A stretch of DNA of 64,000 bases from an uncultured Veillonellaceae bacterium (GCA_900316275.1 ONCF01000068.1:21991-85990); one strand, 5' to 3'. Positions 1 through 8,853 are shown, numbered from the stretch's first letter. Made by a program: numbers and translations. Notes: generated by a model from the sequence alone, not told the origin.

Positions 1-77
1 CCCTGCGGGTCACAGCCAGCACAGAACACGAGCAACACTGCGAGCGCCGCCAACAACATAAAGCGTAACTTTTTCAT
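1..77 (-). CDS. Putative lipoprotein, N-terminal fragment cut by window edge
   Basis: Only the first 25 codons lie in the window. They read as a lipoprotein signal peptide: a Lys-rich start (MKKLRF), a hydrophobic stretch and a lipobox FCAGC, with the modified Cys at about residue 22. A Shine-Dalgarno GGAGGCT (81-87 on the plus strand as agcctcc) precedes the ATG. The mature part is outside the window, so its function cannot be said. Confidence 0.7.
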   Translation of the reverse strand, partial: MKKLRFMLLAALAVLLVFCAGCDPQ

Positions 78-174
78 ATAAGCCTCCTATATACAGTCGC
101 TAAAGCAACGTCAGCCTGCACCAAAAAGCCGCCATCGCCAGAAGATAACCAAACCACGCTGCTTGACAGCAGCA

Positions 175-1269
175 TCATTTAGCCGCGCCGCCGAAAAATC
201 TGCCGATGCCGCGCGCGATGGCCGCTGCCACTTTTTGCTGATAATCATGGTCTGCGAGCAGTCGCTCCTCGGCAGGATTCGTGATAAAGGCCAGCTCCAC
301 GAGCGACGCCGGCATGGCCGAGTGGCGCATGACGTAGAAGCGCGCTTCCTTCACGCCGCGGTTGAAACGGCCACCCGCCTGCGCGAGCTCCTCGTTCAGC
401 AGCTGCGCGAGGCGGTAGTCCGCGTCGGTCTTGGGATAGTAGTACGTTTCCATGCCATGTGCGCCCGGATTCGAAAACGCATTGCAATGAATGGAGACAA
501 ACACCTCTGCGCCCGGCGTGCGCACGCCGACGTCGACACGCGCCTGCAGCTCGTCGCGGTCTGAGGCGCCCGGCCCGTAGACATCGACGTCCGTATCGCG
601 CGTCATGGCCACCTCGGCGCCCGAGGCCGTGAGGATATCGCGCACGGCCTGCGTCACGGGCAGCGTGACCGAGGCCTCCGTTACCCGGTGCGGGCCGATG
701 GCCCCCACGTCGCTGCCACCGTGTCCCGCATCGAGCACGACCGTGTGTCCGGCTACGCCGTCCACCGTCTGCACAGTCGGCGCGGCCGGATGCAGGACCT
801 CGATGACGAGGCGATAGGGCAGGCGCTTTCTGCGCTCCCGCGGCAGCACGCGCACGCGGTAGTCATCCGCCTGTAATGCCTTATGTGTCGTCTGGATGCT
901 GACCACGAGCGTACGGTTGTCCAGTGCTGTGAACTGCACGCCATGGACCTCCTGCCGCCGCACCGGGATATCCGCCTGCACATCACCGCGCCGTGTCTTT
1001 TGCATGGTAATCTGCAGCGTATCCGGCTGCTCTTTGGCCACGGCTACCGTATAGCTGAGGTTGTCACGGTCGAGGCCAATCTCCACGCGCGTGGCCGCCC
1101 GGCCGTCCACCTCCACCTCGCTCGTCTGGAAATAGTTCAGCTCATGCATGCCACGCGAACGCGCCTCGCCCGCCGTCGGCCCGCAAAGCGTCAGCCCGAC
1201 AAGCAGCACCAGCGCCAGCGCACCGCCTCTGCCTATATATCTCCGTAAAAACTCAAAAGCTCTATCCAC
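175..1269 (-). CDS. N-acetylmuramoyl-L-alanine amidase (Amidase_3)
   Basis: 364 residues. A zinc amidase that cleaves the bond between MurNAc and the stem peptide L-Ala in the periplasm. Residues 16-34 form a signal/anchor segment. A beta-rich AMIN-like region occupies about 45-165. The Amidase_3 domain starts at about 175 with VVLDAGHGG. Likely zinc ligands are H183, E198 and H261 (SIHCNAF), and the catalytic glutamate is E325 (VELAFITNP). The start is a GTG with GGGAGG seven bases upstream. Likely role is cell separation or wall turnover. It lies in the same direction as the upstream DUF3006/MBL pair but has its own promoter. Confidence 0.92.
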   Translation of the reverse strand: MDRAFEFLRRYIGRGGALALVLLVGLTLCGPTAGEARSRGMHELNYFQTSEVEVDGRAATRVEIGLDRDNLSYTVAVAKEQPDTLQITMQKTRRGDVQADIPVRRQEVHGVQFTALDNRTLVVSIQTTHKALQADDYRVRVLPRERRKRLPYRLVIEVLHPAAPTVQTVDGVAGHTVVLDAGHGGSDVGAIGPHRVTEASVTLPVTQAVRDILTASGAEVAMTRDTDVDVYGPGASDRDELQARVDVGVRTPGAEVFVSIHCNAFSNPGAHGMETYYYPKTDADYRLAQLLNEELAQAGGRFNRGVKEARFYVMRHSAMPASLVELAFITNPAEERLLADHDYQQKVAAAIARGIGRFFGGAAK

Positions 1270-1309
1270 GCCAAAACCTCCCTGACAGGTTTCCTGCCCC
1301 GTCCGGTTT

Positions 1310-1338
1310 TATCTATCTAAAAATCTGTCTGCCGTCAA
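1310..1338 (-). promoter_or_regulatory. Sigma-70-type promoter of the amidase gene
   Basis: Read on the minus strand: -35 TTGACG (1333-1338), a 17-bp spacer and -10 TAGATA (1310-1315), about 40 bases before the GTG start of the amidase. Both boxes are close to consensus. Confidence 0.6.
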
Positions 1339-1405
1339 ATTCTGCCCCATACCTTGCGGGGTATGCTGCCTGCCAACGAAAGCGGGCCTTGCACAACATC
1401 CGCAC

Positions 1406-1615
1406 TTATTCACCATGCCGCAGCGACTCGGCCTCACGCGCCGCCGCCTCTGTCTGAGCCGCGTCATAGGCAAGCGTGAGTTTCAGGTAGTCCCCCTCCC
1501 CCACATCACTGGGCAGCAGATGCCGCGGCCAGTTCACCGGCGCCTCCTGCTCACCCACGAGCAGCACGGCATAATCTTCCTCAAAGCGGTCGATATAGGC
1601 TGTAACGTCTTTCAT
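1406..1615 (-). CDS. DUF3006 family small protein
   Basis: 69 residues, starting MKDVTAYIDRFEEDYAVLL, the typical opening of DUF3006 proteins, which are short beta-barrel-like proteins of unknown function commonly encoded beside ComEC-like metallo-hydrolases. Here the ATG overlaps the stop of the MBL gene (ATGA, 1612-1615), so the two are translationally coupled. Rich in acidic residues, no signal peptide. Function unknown; probably a partner of the MBL protein. Confidence 0.75.
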   Translation of the reverse strand: MKDVTAYIDRFEEDYAVLLVGEQEAPVNWPRHLLPSDVGEGDYLKLTLAYDAAQTEAAAREAESLRHGE

Positions 1616-2637
1616 CGCGTCCCCGCCTGCCCTTCATAGGTCTCGCCTGGTGCGGACAGATTGTCCTTGGCATGCTCCGCTGCCACTTTGTAGGTCTGCC
1701 CGTCCGTCGTAATGGTAATCGTGCCCTGCCAGGCCGTCACGAACACCTGCGCCTTGAGCGCTTTATACTTTTTCAGCGTCTGCTCATGCGGATGGCCATA
1801 CGTATTGCCTGTGCCACCTTTTTCCTCTTTCGGCCCGCAGGAAATGAGACAGACCTGCGGATGCACATAGCGCAGGAACGTCGGCGAAGACGACGTCTTG
1901 CTGCCGTGGTGGCCGGCTTTCAGCACGTCACTGTTCAGCACGTCTTTATAGCTCGCGTCAATTTCCTGCTCAGCCTCCTGCTCCGCGTCGCCCGTGAACA
2001 GCATTTTAAAATTGCCACAGACGAGCTGCCCCACGATGGAGCCGTTATTCTGGTTGAAGTGCTCATCCTTGCTCTCCGCGAGCATTTTCGCCCCCGGCGC
2101 ATAGACGTGGAATTTCACCCCGCCGCCGAAGTCCAGCTCATCGCCCGCTTTCAGCGTCTTGAGCGGAATATGTTTCGCCTTGGCCTGCTTCACATAGTTG
2201 CGGTAGATTTTCGACTTCGCCGTCACGCCGTTGTCGTAGATTTCGCCGACCTGATAGTCCGCATAGAGCACCGGCATGCCGCCGATGTGGTCCGCGTGCG
2301 GATGCGTGAGGATAACCTTGTCGATTTTCGTCACGCCCGCCTTTTGCAGCTGCGTGCGCAACTTGTCCTGCTCATCGACGTCGCTCGTATCGATGAGCAC
2401 CGTCTGCTCCGCCGTCTGTACGAGGATGCTGTCCCCCTGCCCCACGTCGAGCATCCTGATCATCACCTGCCCGCTGGGCATAGTCGGCGCAGGGGCAGAC
2501 TTGGTGACAGCTGCCGCACTGCTGCCACTGCTGCTCGTTTCACTCGTCGTACCCTGTCCACCGCAGCCCGCGAGGAACGCCGTCGCGAGCAGCAGCAGCC
2601 CAAGCAACATACCGATATTCTTTCGCACTCTTGTCAC
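1612..2637 (-). CDS. ComEC/Rec2-like metallo-beta-lactamase-fold lipoprotein
   Basis: 341 residues. The N-terminus is a lipoprotein signal with lipobox FLAGC (Cys25) and a Ser/Thr/Gly-rich linker to about residue 50. The MBL domain follows: VGQGDS near 66-70, the metal motif HPHADHIGG (112-120), FTGDAE, and KAGHHGSKTS towards the C-terminus. This is the stand-alone hydrolase related to the C-terminal domain of ComEC. Such proteins are thought to act on nucleic acid or a phosphodiester substrate outside the membrane; the substrate is not known. Paired with the overlapping DUF3006 gene. Confidence 0.87.
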   Translation of the reverse strand: MTRVRKNIGMLLGLLLLATAFLAGCGGQGTTSETSSSGSSAAAVTKSAPAPTMPSGQVMIRMLDVGQGDSILVQTAEQTVLIDTSDVDEQDKLRTQLQKAGVTKIDKVILTHPHADHIGGMPVLYADYQVGEIYDNGVTAKSKIYRNYVKQAKAKHIPLKTLKAGDELDFGGGVKFHVYAPGAKMLAESKDEHFNQNNGSIVGQLVCGNFKMLFTGDAEQEAEQEIDASYKDVLNSDVLKAGHHGSKTSSSPTFLRYVHPQVCLISCGPKEEKGGTGNTYGHPHEQTLKKYKALKAQVFVTAWQGTITITTDGQTYKVAAEHAKDNLSAPGETYEGQAGTR

Positions 2638-2676
2638 CTGAAATCCTGTTTCTGCACTGCCGTTGAGGGGCAGTAC

Positions 2677-2934
2677 TCAATGATGTTTATGCTGGTTTTT
2701 ATTGTGGCTCTTTTCCAGGCGCCGATCCTGCTCCTGTGCCGAGGGCTCCTCGTTGCGGCGCTGATAGTAAATGTAGATGCGCACGGCCTCGAGGATAAAC
2801 CACAGCGTAAAGCAGACCGCATAGATATAGTCAATCGTCTGCAGATTGCCAAAGTCCATATTGGCAAACAGATAGACGCCGACGATGGCGATGAGCACAT
2901 CCATCGGCTTGACGGCTTTTTTGAACCAATCCAA
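2677..2934 (-). CDS. Small two-helix membrane protein, unknown function
   Basis: 85 residues from a TTG start at 2934, chosen because GGGAGG lies eight bases upstream. A longer reading frame to 3027 has no such site. Two membrane segments are visible (about residues 11-28 and 35-60), followed by a charged His/Lys/Glu-rich tail (KSHNKNQHKHH). It lies just upstream of the MBL lipoprotein in the same direction. I do not recognise the family. Confidence 0.6.
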   Translation of the reverse strand: MDWFKKAVKPMDVLIAIVGVYLFANMDFGNLQTIDYIYAVCFTLWFILEAVRIYIYYQRRNEEPSAQEQDRRLEKSHNKNQHKHH

Positions 2935-3076
2935 AACAGATTCCTCCCTTGTTACATTCCATTCTATAGTACTAAAAATTGTCCACCGTTGCAAGGCATA
3001 AAATCTTGCACTTACCAGCGTGGACACTTACAATAAAAGCAGGAGCTGCCAGAGCCTTTTTTTAGACAAAGAGTCG

Positions 3077-3085
3077 TGCTATAAT
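3077..3085 (+). promoter_or_regulatory. Extended -10 promoter of the AAA-ATPase-like gene
   Basis: TGCTATAAT is a perfect extended -10 (TGnTATAAT), about 36 bases before the ATG at 3121. No good -35 is visible at the right spacing, which suits an extended -10 promoter. Confidence 0.5.
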
Positions 3086-3120
3086 TTTAACCAAGGACCA
3101 ATGTGCAGGGAGATGAGCAA

Positions 3121-4809
3121 ATGCAGAAACAGCTGATGATTGGCGAGTCAGATTTTCGTACCCTGATTAAACAGGGTGGGCTGTATGTGGATAAGACTGA
3201 CATTATCCAGCAGCTGCTTGACCAGCGCAAGCGCGATAAGGTCACGCTTTTTACGCGGCCCCGGCGCTTTGGCAAGACGCTGACCCTGAGCATGTTGCGC
3301 TATTTTTTCAGCCTGGCGCATCGGGAGGAGTTTGCGGAGCTGTTTCGGGATACGGACATCATGCGGTCAAAGGCACGTTACCGCGACCTGGCTGGCACGA
3401 AACCGGTTATTTTTCTGACGCTCAAAGATGTGAAAAAACCGACATATACCTCGTTCGTGGATGGCATGCGGCTCTTGATGGGCAAGCTGTATGACACATA
3501 TGCGGTCATCTTGCGTGATACGGAGTTAAGTGCGTGGGAACGTGATTTTTGCCAGCGCGTGGCCATGCGTGGCGCTACAGAAAATGAAATGCAAGAATCG
3601 CTGCAATTTTTGACGGAGGCACTGGCGCGGCATTATGGTCAGCCGGTGGTGCTGCTACTCGACGAATACGATACGCCGTTGGAGTTCGCGCGCGAACGCG
3701 GCTATTATTCGGAGGCAGTGGACTTCATGCGTAATTTCCTGTCTATGGCGCTGAAGGATAATGAGTCCCTGTATTTTGCCGTTATCACGGGTGTACTGCG
3801 CATCGCTAAGGAAAGCATTTTCAGTGGGCTGAACAATTTGACGGTGTCCTCGGTGGCCAATGGCGGGTACGCCGCTGCCTTCGGCTTTACGACGGAAGAA
3901 GTGGAACGACTGGCCAAGGGTTGCGGGCAGGTGAACAAATTGCCGGAGTTGCGTGCGTGGTACGATGGCTATGCGTTTCAAGGCGTGGAAATCTACAACC
4001 CGTGGTCGGTGCTGAACTATTTTGCCCACGACTGCGTGCCACAGGCCTATTGGGCTAACACTGGCTCCAACGGACTCATTAGGGATATGCTGTCACAGGC
4101 GGACGCGCGCATGTGGCGCGAAATGCAGGGCCTGATGGCATGGCAGAGTGTTGTTTCGCCGATTGACGAGGACATTGTTTACCAGCATATCTTGGAGAGT
4201 CACGACGCTTTGTACAGCGTGTTGCTGGCCGCGGGCTATCTGAAAAGCGTGGCGCGTGTGCCGGAGGAACCGGATATGTATCGTCTGGCCATCCCTAATC
4301 GGGAAGTCAGGTCTATTTACCGACGGGAAATACTCGCGGCTATGGACGCGGGCAAGGGCAATATCAGCAGCGCCCTTTACGGCTTGCGTACAGCCATGGA
4401 GCAGGGCGATGCGGCCACCTTCGAGGAGACATTACAGGACATCTTACGCAAATACGTCAGTGTGCACGACGCGGCGCGCCCCGAGAGTTTTTACCACGGC
4501 CTCATGCTAGGCTTACTCTTATATTTCGAAGCGGATTACCGCCTGGAGTCCAACCGTGAAAGCGGCGGTGGACGTTTCGATATCGCCTTGTTCCCCCGCA
4601 AAAAATCTCTGCCGGGCATTGTGCTGGAGTTCAAGTCAGTCAACGACGTTGCAGACCTGGCTGGCGCAGCACAGAAGGCCTTGGCACAAATCAAGGACAA
4701 ACAATATGTCACAGCCATGCAAAAGGCGGCGGTGCCCTGCACTTGGTTATATGGCTTGGCTTTTTGCGGCAAGCATGTCGCATTGGCCAGTGACTCTGAA
4801 CATTGCTGA
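3121..4809 (+). CDS. AAA-ATPase-like / PD-(D/E)XK nuclease superfamily protein
   Basis: 562 residues from the ATG at 3121, chosen over the GTG at 3103 because AGGGAG lies eight bases upstream of the ATG. The N-terminal AAA-ATPase_like domain opens with a short YVDKT motif and has a P-loop variant RPRRFGKT (about 46-53) and Walker B LLLDEYDTP. The C-terminus holds a PD-(D/E)XK fold: RFDIALF followed by VLEFKSV, giving the D...ExK catalytic pattern. These proteins form lineage-expanded families in gut bacteria and resemble mobile or defence NTPases; the true role is unknown. It stands alone between a dedicated promoter and a strong terminator and is less GC-rich than its neighbours, which suggests acquisition. 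Confidence 0.85.
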   Translation: MQKQLMIGESDFRTLIKQGGLYVDKTDIIQQLLDQRKRDKVTLFTRPRRFGKTLTLSMLRYFFSLAHREEFAELFRDTDIMRSKARYRDLAGTKPVIFLTLKDVKKPTYTSFVDGMRLLMGKLYDTYAVILRDTELSAWERDFCQRVAMRGATENEMQESLQFLTEALARHYGQPVVLLLDEYDTPLEFARERGYYSEAVDFMRNFLSMALKDNESLYFAVITGVLRIAKESIFSGLNNLTVSSVANGGYAAAFGFTTEEVERLAKGCGQVNKLPELRAWYDGYAFQGVEIYNPWSVLNYFAHDCVPQAYWANTGSNGLIRDMLSQADARMWREMQGLMAWQSVVSPIDEDIVYQHILESHDALYSVLLAAGYLKSVARVPEEPDMYRLAIPNREVRSIYRREILAAMDAGKGNISSALYGLRTAMEQGDAATFEETLQDILRKYVSVHDAARPESFYHGLMLGLLLYFEADYRLESNRESGGGRFDIALFPRKKSLPGIVLEFKSVNDVADLAGAAQKALAQIKDKQYVTAMQKAAVPCTWLYGLAFCGKHVALASDSEHC

Positions 4810-4836
4810 GGCTGCGCAAAACGTTTGTGATAACAG

Positions 4837-4890
4837 AAGAAAGGCGAACCCTGCAGCATGGTGCTGCCGCAAGGGCTCGCCTTTCTTCTT
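4837..4890 (+). terminator. Rho-independent terminator
   Basis: Inverted repeat aagaaaggcgaaccct / aagggctcgcctttctt with one mismatch around a short loop, followed by TTCTTTG. It lies between the converging AAA-ATPase-like gene and the secreted protein at 4926-5387 and may serve both. Confidence 0.75.
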
Positions 4891-4925
4891 TGTACATAGT
4901 GATACGTGATGACAACGGCTAGGAG

Positions 4926-5387
4926 TTATTTTTTGTCCGATTGCGTTTTCTGATTTTTAGCGTCTTTATTCTGCTGCATTTCTCCGAGGACGAAGTTTTC
5001 GAGGCCGCCCTGCTTGTCGAAGATGAGCATGCAGTGTACGGCGGGGGCTTTTTCGAACTTCATGACGTAGGAAATGCGGTCAGCCTGCGTGAAGCGCTCC
5101 CAGGCGACGAAGCCGAGGGCTTGCATCTTGCCCCATTTGGCCTGAATGTCTTTACCCGCCTTGACGACTTTGTCCTGTGCAATCTGCTTCTGCGCCGTGG
5201 GGGACAGGAGCTTGTAGGCTTCCTCAGGTTTCTGCTGCACAATCATGGTCTCAATCCACTGATTCGCGAGCGTCTCCTGCGCGGCGAAAGCGGCGGCGTC
5301 CGGGGCGTTCGTCGGCGTGGCGGCCTGTGCGGGCAGCGGCAGCAGCGCCATGGCGCCCATAGCTAAAGCGATGATAAACTTCTTCAT
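4926..5387 (-). CDS. Secreted protein resembling DUF3887/DUF4019
   Basis: 153 residues. A clear Sec signal peptide (MKKFIIALAMGAMALLPLPAQA) has a cleavage site near residue 22. The mature part carries a cystatin/NTF2-like pattern seen in DUF3887 and DUF4019 proteins: helix with WIETMIVQQKPEEAY, then LSPTAQK, then strands including FEKAPAVHCMLIFDKQGG. The C-terminal tail is Lys/Gln/Asp rich. Predicted periplasmic; the assignment to a particular DUF is by eye and weak. Single-gene unit. Confidence 0.6.
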   Translation of the reverse strand: MKKFIIALAMGAMALLPLPAQAATPTNAPDAAAFAAQETLANQWIETMIVQQKPEEAYKLLSPTAQKQIAQDKVVKAGKDIQAKWGKMQALGFVAWERFTQADRISYVMKFEKAPAVHCMLIFDKQGGLENFVLGEMQQNKDAKNQKTQSDKK

Positions 5388-5492
5388 ATTGAAATCTCCT
5401 CCTGCCGTTTATTGTACGCGTCCACACGGCAAAGTGCAAGATTTTATACCTTACACTATTACGTTTCTCGCAGAGCCCCTTTTACTCAACTT

Positions 5493-6521
5493 TCAATCCT
5501 CGTAGCAGCTCGCGGCGGGGCGGCGGTAGTAGCAGAAGCTCAGCGTGGGCGTACTGCTCGCGACCTCTTCCTGCAGCGTCATGCCCGTGAGCTCGGGCAG
5601 ATAGACATCGGCGGGCACGGCGGCCGCGACCTCCGTGACCCAGGCGTCGCGGCAGTAGGGCAGCAGCAGCGCGTAGATGGCTGCGCCGCCGATAATCCAG
5701 ATTTTGCGCTGGCGCCAGTTCTCCTCACTCTGCAGCTGTCCCAGCGTCTGCCAGAGCTCCGTGAGGTCGTGGCAGACGACAAAGCCCGCCCGTTCCTGCC
5801 GCGTCTGTGCGCGGCCCGTGAGCGAGCGCGATAGCACGATGTTCAGGCGTTGCTGCAGGGGCTGAGCCCCCGGCAGCGTCTCCATGGTATGCCGCCCCAT
5901 GATGAGGATACCACCTGTCGTCTTTTGCCGGAAAAACGCCTTGTCCTCCGGCTCGTCAAACAGCAGCTGACCTGCCTTGCCAATGCCACGGTCCACGCCC
6001 ATGCAGGCGATGAGATGGAACGGGAACGGATTGCTGAGCTCGCGTGCCAGGCGATAGTCCTGATGCGCAATGCTGTCGCGCCAGGCCGTTGCCGTGCGCC
6101 CCGCTATCTCTAGCTCCGGCGCAATCTCTGCCAGCGGCACGAGCACGAACGCCCGCTCCGTGAGGTAAGGATGCGGCAGATGCAGCTCTGCCGTATCGCT
6201 CGTGATGCCGTCGCTGGCGAACACAAGGTCGATATCGCAGGTGCGCGCGCCCCAGCGCTCGTGCCGGATGCGCCCGAGCTGCAGCTCAATGGCCTGGCAA
6301 TGATGCAGCAGCTCGAGCGGCGTAAGACGCGTGCGCAGCGCACAGGCCGCATTGATAAAGTCCGGCTGGTCCGTCTTGCCCCAGGGTGCCGTCGTATAGA
6401 AAGACGACGAGCGCAAGAGCTGCGTCTCCGGCAGTACGGCCAGCAGACGCAGCGCCTCGCGCAGCGTCTCTCCCTTCGCGCCGAGATTAGCGCCCAGACT
6501 CAGATAGCATGTCCACTGCAT
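5493..6521 (-). CDS. folK: FolK-DHFR fusion: HPPK plus dihydrofolate reductase
   Basis: 342 residues from the ATG at 6521, which overlaps the stop of folB (TGATG) and has GAGGTG seven bases upstream. Residues 1-155 are 6-hydroxymethyl-7,8-dihydropterin pyrophosphokinase: LSLGANLG, FYTTAPWGKTDQPDFINAA and RWGARTCDIDLVF (90-101). Residues 165-335 are dihydrofolate reductase: HLIACMGVDRGIGK, a FDEPED loop whose Asp matches the catalytic acid of bacterial DHFR (the usual Trp is Phe), ILIMGRHTMETLP, and IWIIGGAAIYALLLP. One polypeptide thus covers one step before and one step after dihydropteroate synthase. Last gene of the fol cluster. Confidence 0.88.
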   Translation of the reverse strand: MQWTCYLSLGANLGAKGETLREALRLLAVLPETQLLRSSSFYTTAPWGKTDQPDFINAACALRTRLTPLELLHHCQAIELQLGRIRHERWGARTCDIDLVFASDGITSDTAELHLPHPYLTERAFVLVPLAEIAPELEIAGRTATAWRDSIAHQDYRLARELSNPFPFHLIACMGVDRGIGKAGQLLFDEPEDKAFFRQKTTGGILIMGRHTMETLPGAQPLQQRLNIVLSRSLTGRAQTRQERAGFVVCHDLTELWQTLGQLQSEENWRQRKIWIIGGAAIYALLLPYCRDAWVTEVAAAVPADVYLPELTGMTLQEEVASSTPTLSFCYYRRPAASCYED

Positions 6522-6958
6522 CAGCAATCACCTCTTTTACGGCTCTGGCCATCGGCCTCAACGATTGGCACGTCTACGGGCACGTCCGCAAGCGTCAGCG
6601 TGCGCTGACGCGTAATCTCCACGGCTGCATCGCGGAACGTGCCCGCGATAGGCGCGCCCGGTTTATGTACAGTCACGGTCACGGTCTGCACCGGCGCATA
6701 GCGGGCGAGCAGTCGTGCGGCGATGCGCTCCGCCACGGTCTCCAGCAGGTTGACCGGCTCGCCCTCGACGATGGCCCGCACGTCCTGAAACACAGCCGCG
6801 TAGTTCACGGTCGCCGCGAGGTCATCCGTGCGCCCAGCCTGCTGCAGCGGCAGCGTGAGCACGACATCCACGATAAAGCGCTGTCCCTGCGCCCGCTCCG
6901 CTGGCAGACAGCCGTGGTGTCCGTAAAACTCCATGCCCATGAGCCTGATACTATCCAT
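6521..6958 (-). CDS. folB: Dihydroneopterin aldolase
   Basis: About 145 residues from the ATG at 6958; AGGGAG lies nine bases upstream, and a TTG nine bases earlier is less likely. Converts 7,8-dihydroneopterin to 6-hydroxymethyl-7,8-dihydropterin and glycolaldehyde. Typical motifs: FYGHHGCLPAERAQGQRFIVD, NYAAVFQDV, LLETVAERIA and VHKPGAPIAG. Somewhat longer than usual because of a C-terminal tail rich in Val/Asp/Pro and ending in basic residues. It follows folP by 20 bases and overlaps the FolK-DHFR gene by one base. Confidence 0.92.
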   Translation of the reverse strand: MDSIRLMGMEFYGHHGCLPAERAQGQRFIVDVVLTLPLQQAGRTDDLAATVNYAAVFQDVRAIVEGEPVNLLETVAERIAARLLARYAPVQTVTVTVHKPGAPIAGTFRDAAVEITRQRTLTLADVPVDVPIVEADGQSRKRGDC

Positions 6959-6978
6959 GTCCCGCAACTCCCTAAATT

Positions 6979-7830
6979 TTATGCTTCACGAATGGCATCC
7001 GCAATGGCTGCCATCTGCACCATGGGCTGCACCGCATGCACGCGCAGCATACACGCATCCTGCAGGATACCCACGACACCCGCCGCGCCCGTGGCAATGT
7101 CGCGTTCATCACTTGGCAGGCCCAGCACGTCGCCGATAAAACGCTTGCGGCTGCACGCGAGCAGCATAGGATACGGCGTGCCATCAATAACCGTGAGCTC
7201 ACGCAGGCGCCGCTGCACCGTGAGATTGGTCGGCGTGTCTTTACCGAAACCGATGCCCGGGTCGAGGATGATATTTTCCCGCGCCACACCCGCGTCCGCC
7301 GCGATTTGCAGTGAACGACGGAAAAAAGCCTGCATCTCAGCAATCACGTCGCCCGTATACTCCTGCCCGAGCTGGTTGTGCATAACGATAATTGGCAGGC
7401 CCGTCTCGGCGGCGACCTGCGCCATTGCGCCCACCGGCTCACCCGCGTACTGCAGGCCCCAGACATCGTTGAGCAGATGCACGCCGCAGGCCGCCGCGGC
7501 GCGCGCTGTCGCCGCGTGATAGGTATCGACGGAGATAGGCACGGGCGAAATGGGCACGAGCGCGCGCAGATACGGCAGCAGCCGCGCCTGCTCCTCCTCG
7601 GCCGAGAGCGGCGTCGAGCCCGGCCGCGTCGACTCCGCGCCGATGTCGATAATGGCCGCGCCCTCCGCCGCCATCTGCAGCAGATGCGCTTTCGCCCGCT
7701 CGATGCTGTTCCACTGGCCACCGTCCGAGAACGAATCCGGTGTCACATTGAGGATACCCATGACCTGGGTCCGCCCGCCGAGCACGAGCTCCTTGCCGTC
7801 CTGAAAATGATATGTACGTTTGCAGCGCAT
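6979..7830 (-). CDS. folP: Dihydropteroate synthase
   Basis: 283 residues. Joins hydroxymethyl-dihydropterin pyrophosphate to p-aminobenzoate. Signature stretches: MGILNVTPDSFSDGG near residue 25-39, IIDIGAESTRPGS around 60-72, SVDTY, LLNDVWG, IIVMHNQ, ILDPGIGFGK and SRKRFIGDVLG. This is the sulfonamide target. Second gene of the folE-folP-folB-folK/dfr run, with about 190 bases after folE. Confidence 0.95.
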   Translation of the reverse strand: MRCKRTYHFQDGKELVLGGRTQVMGILNVTPDSFSDGGQWNSIERAKAHLLQMAAEGAAIIDIGAESTRPGSTPLSAEEEQARLLPYLRALVPISPVPISVDTYHAATARAAAACGVHLLNDVWGLQYAGEPVGAMAQVAAETGLPIIVMHNQLGQEYTGDVIAEMQAFFRRSLQIAADAGVARENIILDPGIGFGKDTPTNLTVQRRLRELTVIDGTPYPMLLACSRKRFIGDVLGLPSDERDIATGAAGVVGILQDACMLRVHAVQPMVQMAAIADAIREA

Positions 7831-8020
7831 AAATGGCCTGCCTTTCCGCGCAATCGCGCTCTGGCAGTACCACCCCTACCACAAAAAATTTAAATCCCAC
7901 CTGGGTCTGACAGGATTACTTCTACAATATGTTATGGCAACTATGGTCACAGCTTGGGCTCTATACGGCCCTAAAAATCCTGCTGCCTCGCTGCCTTGGT
8001 AATACAGGCGGCAAGAGAAT

Positions 8021-8590
8021 TTATTTCTCTCCGCCCAGAGCCAGCCACGCCTGCTGGTACAGCGCGTGGTCCTCACGGCAGACGCCCGTGGCCTCGCTCG
8101 TCACTGTGCGCGTGCCCGGCGCCATATCGCCGCGCATCGTCATGCAGAGCTGCAGCGCCTCCACCTTGACCAGCACACCCACGGCCTGCAGATCATGCTC
8201 CACGGCGCGCGCAATCTGCGCCGTCAGCCGCTCCTGCAGCTGCGGCTGGTGCGCGAGCCGCTCTACGAGCGTCGTGAACTTGCTGAAGCCCGCCACGCGC
8301 CCGTGCCGCGGGATGTAGGCGATATCCACCGTGCCGAAAAACGGCACGAGATGATGCTCACACATCGAGTAAAACGGAATATGCCGCACGGCCACGAGCC
8401 CATCCGAGCCGGTCGTGAACGTCTCGCCCCAGATGTCCTCCGTGCTGCGCCCCATGCCGTTGAACAGGAACGCGTACATCTGCGCGACGCGCGCCGGTGT
8501 ACGCTCCATGCCCCGTGCCGTGAGGTCCACCCCCAGTGCCTCGAGGAACTCGCGCATCGCCTGCTCCGCCCTCGCGTTATTTGCTGTCAT
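8021..8590 (-). CDS. folE: GTP cyclohydrolase I
   Basis: 189 residues. Makes 7,8-dihydroneopterin triphosphate from GTP, the first step of folate synthesis. The zinc motif CEHHLVPFFG and the IPRHGRVAGFSKF and TSEATGVCREDH stretches are diagnostic. ATG with GAGGTGAG upstream. First gene of the folate cluster, with a good promoter at 8628-8656 and divergent from cbiM. Confidence 0.95.
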   Translation of the reverse strand: MTANNARAEQAMREFLEALGVDLTARGMERTPARVAQMYAFLFNGMGRSTEDIWGETFTTGSDGLVAVRHIPFYSMCEHHLVPFFGTVDIAYIPRHGRVAGFSKFTTLVERLAHQPQLQERLTAQIARAVEHDLQAVGVLVKVEALQLCMTMRGDMAPGTRTVTSEATGVCREDHALYQQAWLALGGEK

Positions 8591-8627
8591 TCTCTCACCT
8601 CACTGCCGCTGTTATGTATCACCTTCT

Positions 8628-8656
8628 ATTTTATCGACAATACAGGCAAATAGCAA
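8628..8656 (-). promoter_or_regulatory. Sigma-70-type promoter of folE
   Basis: Minus strand: -35 TTGCTA (8651-8656), a 17-bp spacer and -10 TAAAAT (8628-8633), about 38 bases upstream of the folE ATG. An imperfect 10-bp hairpin at 8681-8715 sits further upstream in the folE/cbiM divergent region. I see no B12 box or THF-type aptamer there. Confidence 0.55.
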
Positions 8657-8853
8657 GCACAGCTGACTCGCAACGAAAAATTGTTTTGCCCAAACGCCTG
8701 CTGACGGGCAGACAAATTGCAAAAAAAAATCATGCAGTCTTATCAGAAATTTTTCATCATTGCATCCCCCTGGGAGGCTTACGCAGGCCCTCATTTTCCC
8801 TTAAAATAAAGAATGTCTTTATCATATCAACATAGCACAGGAGTGTGAAAAAA

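Noticed and set aside
1672..3036. Plus-strand frame of 454 codons across the MBL and small membrane genes
   Set aside because: Antisense shadow; the minus strand carries the HxHADH motif, lipobox and coupled DUF3006 gene.
8591..8853. Cobalamin, NiCo or THF riboswitch in the folE/cbiM divergent region
   Set aside because: No B12 box, no conserved NiCo four-way-junction sequence and no THF aptamer motif could be recognised; only an imperfect hairpin at 8681-8715 is present.
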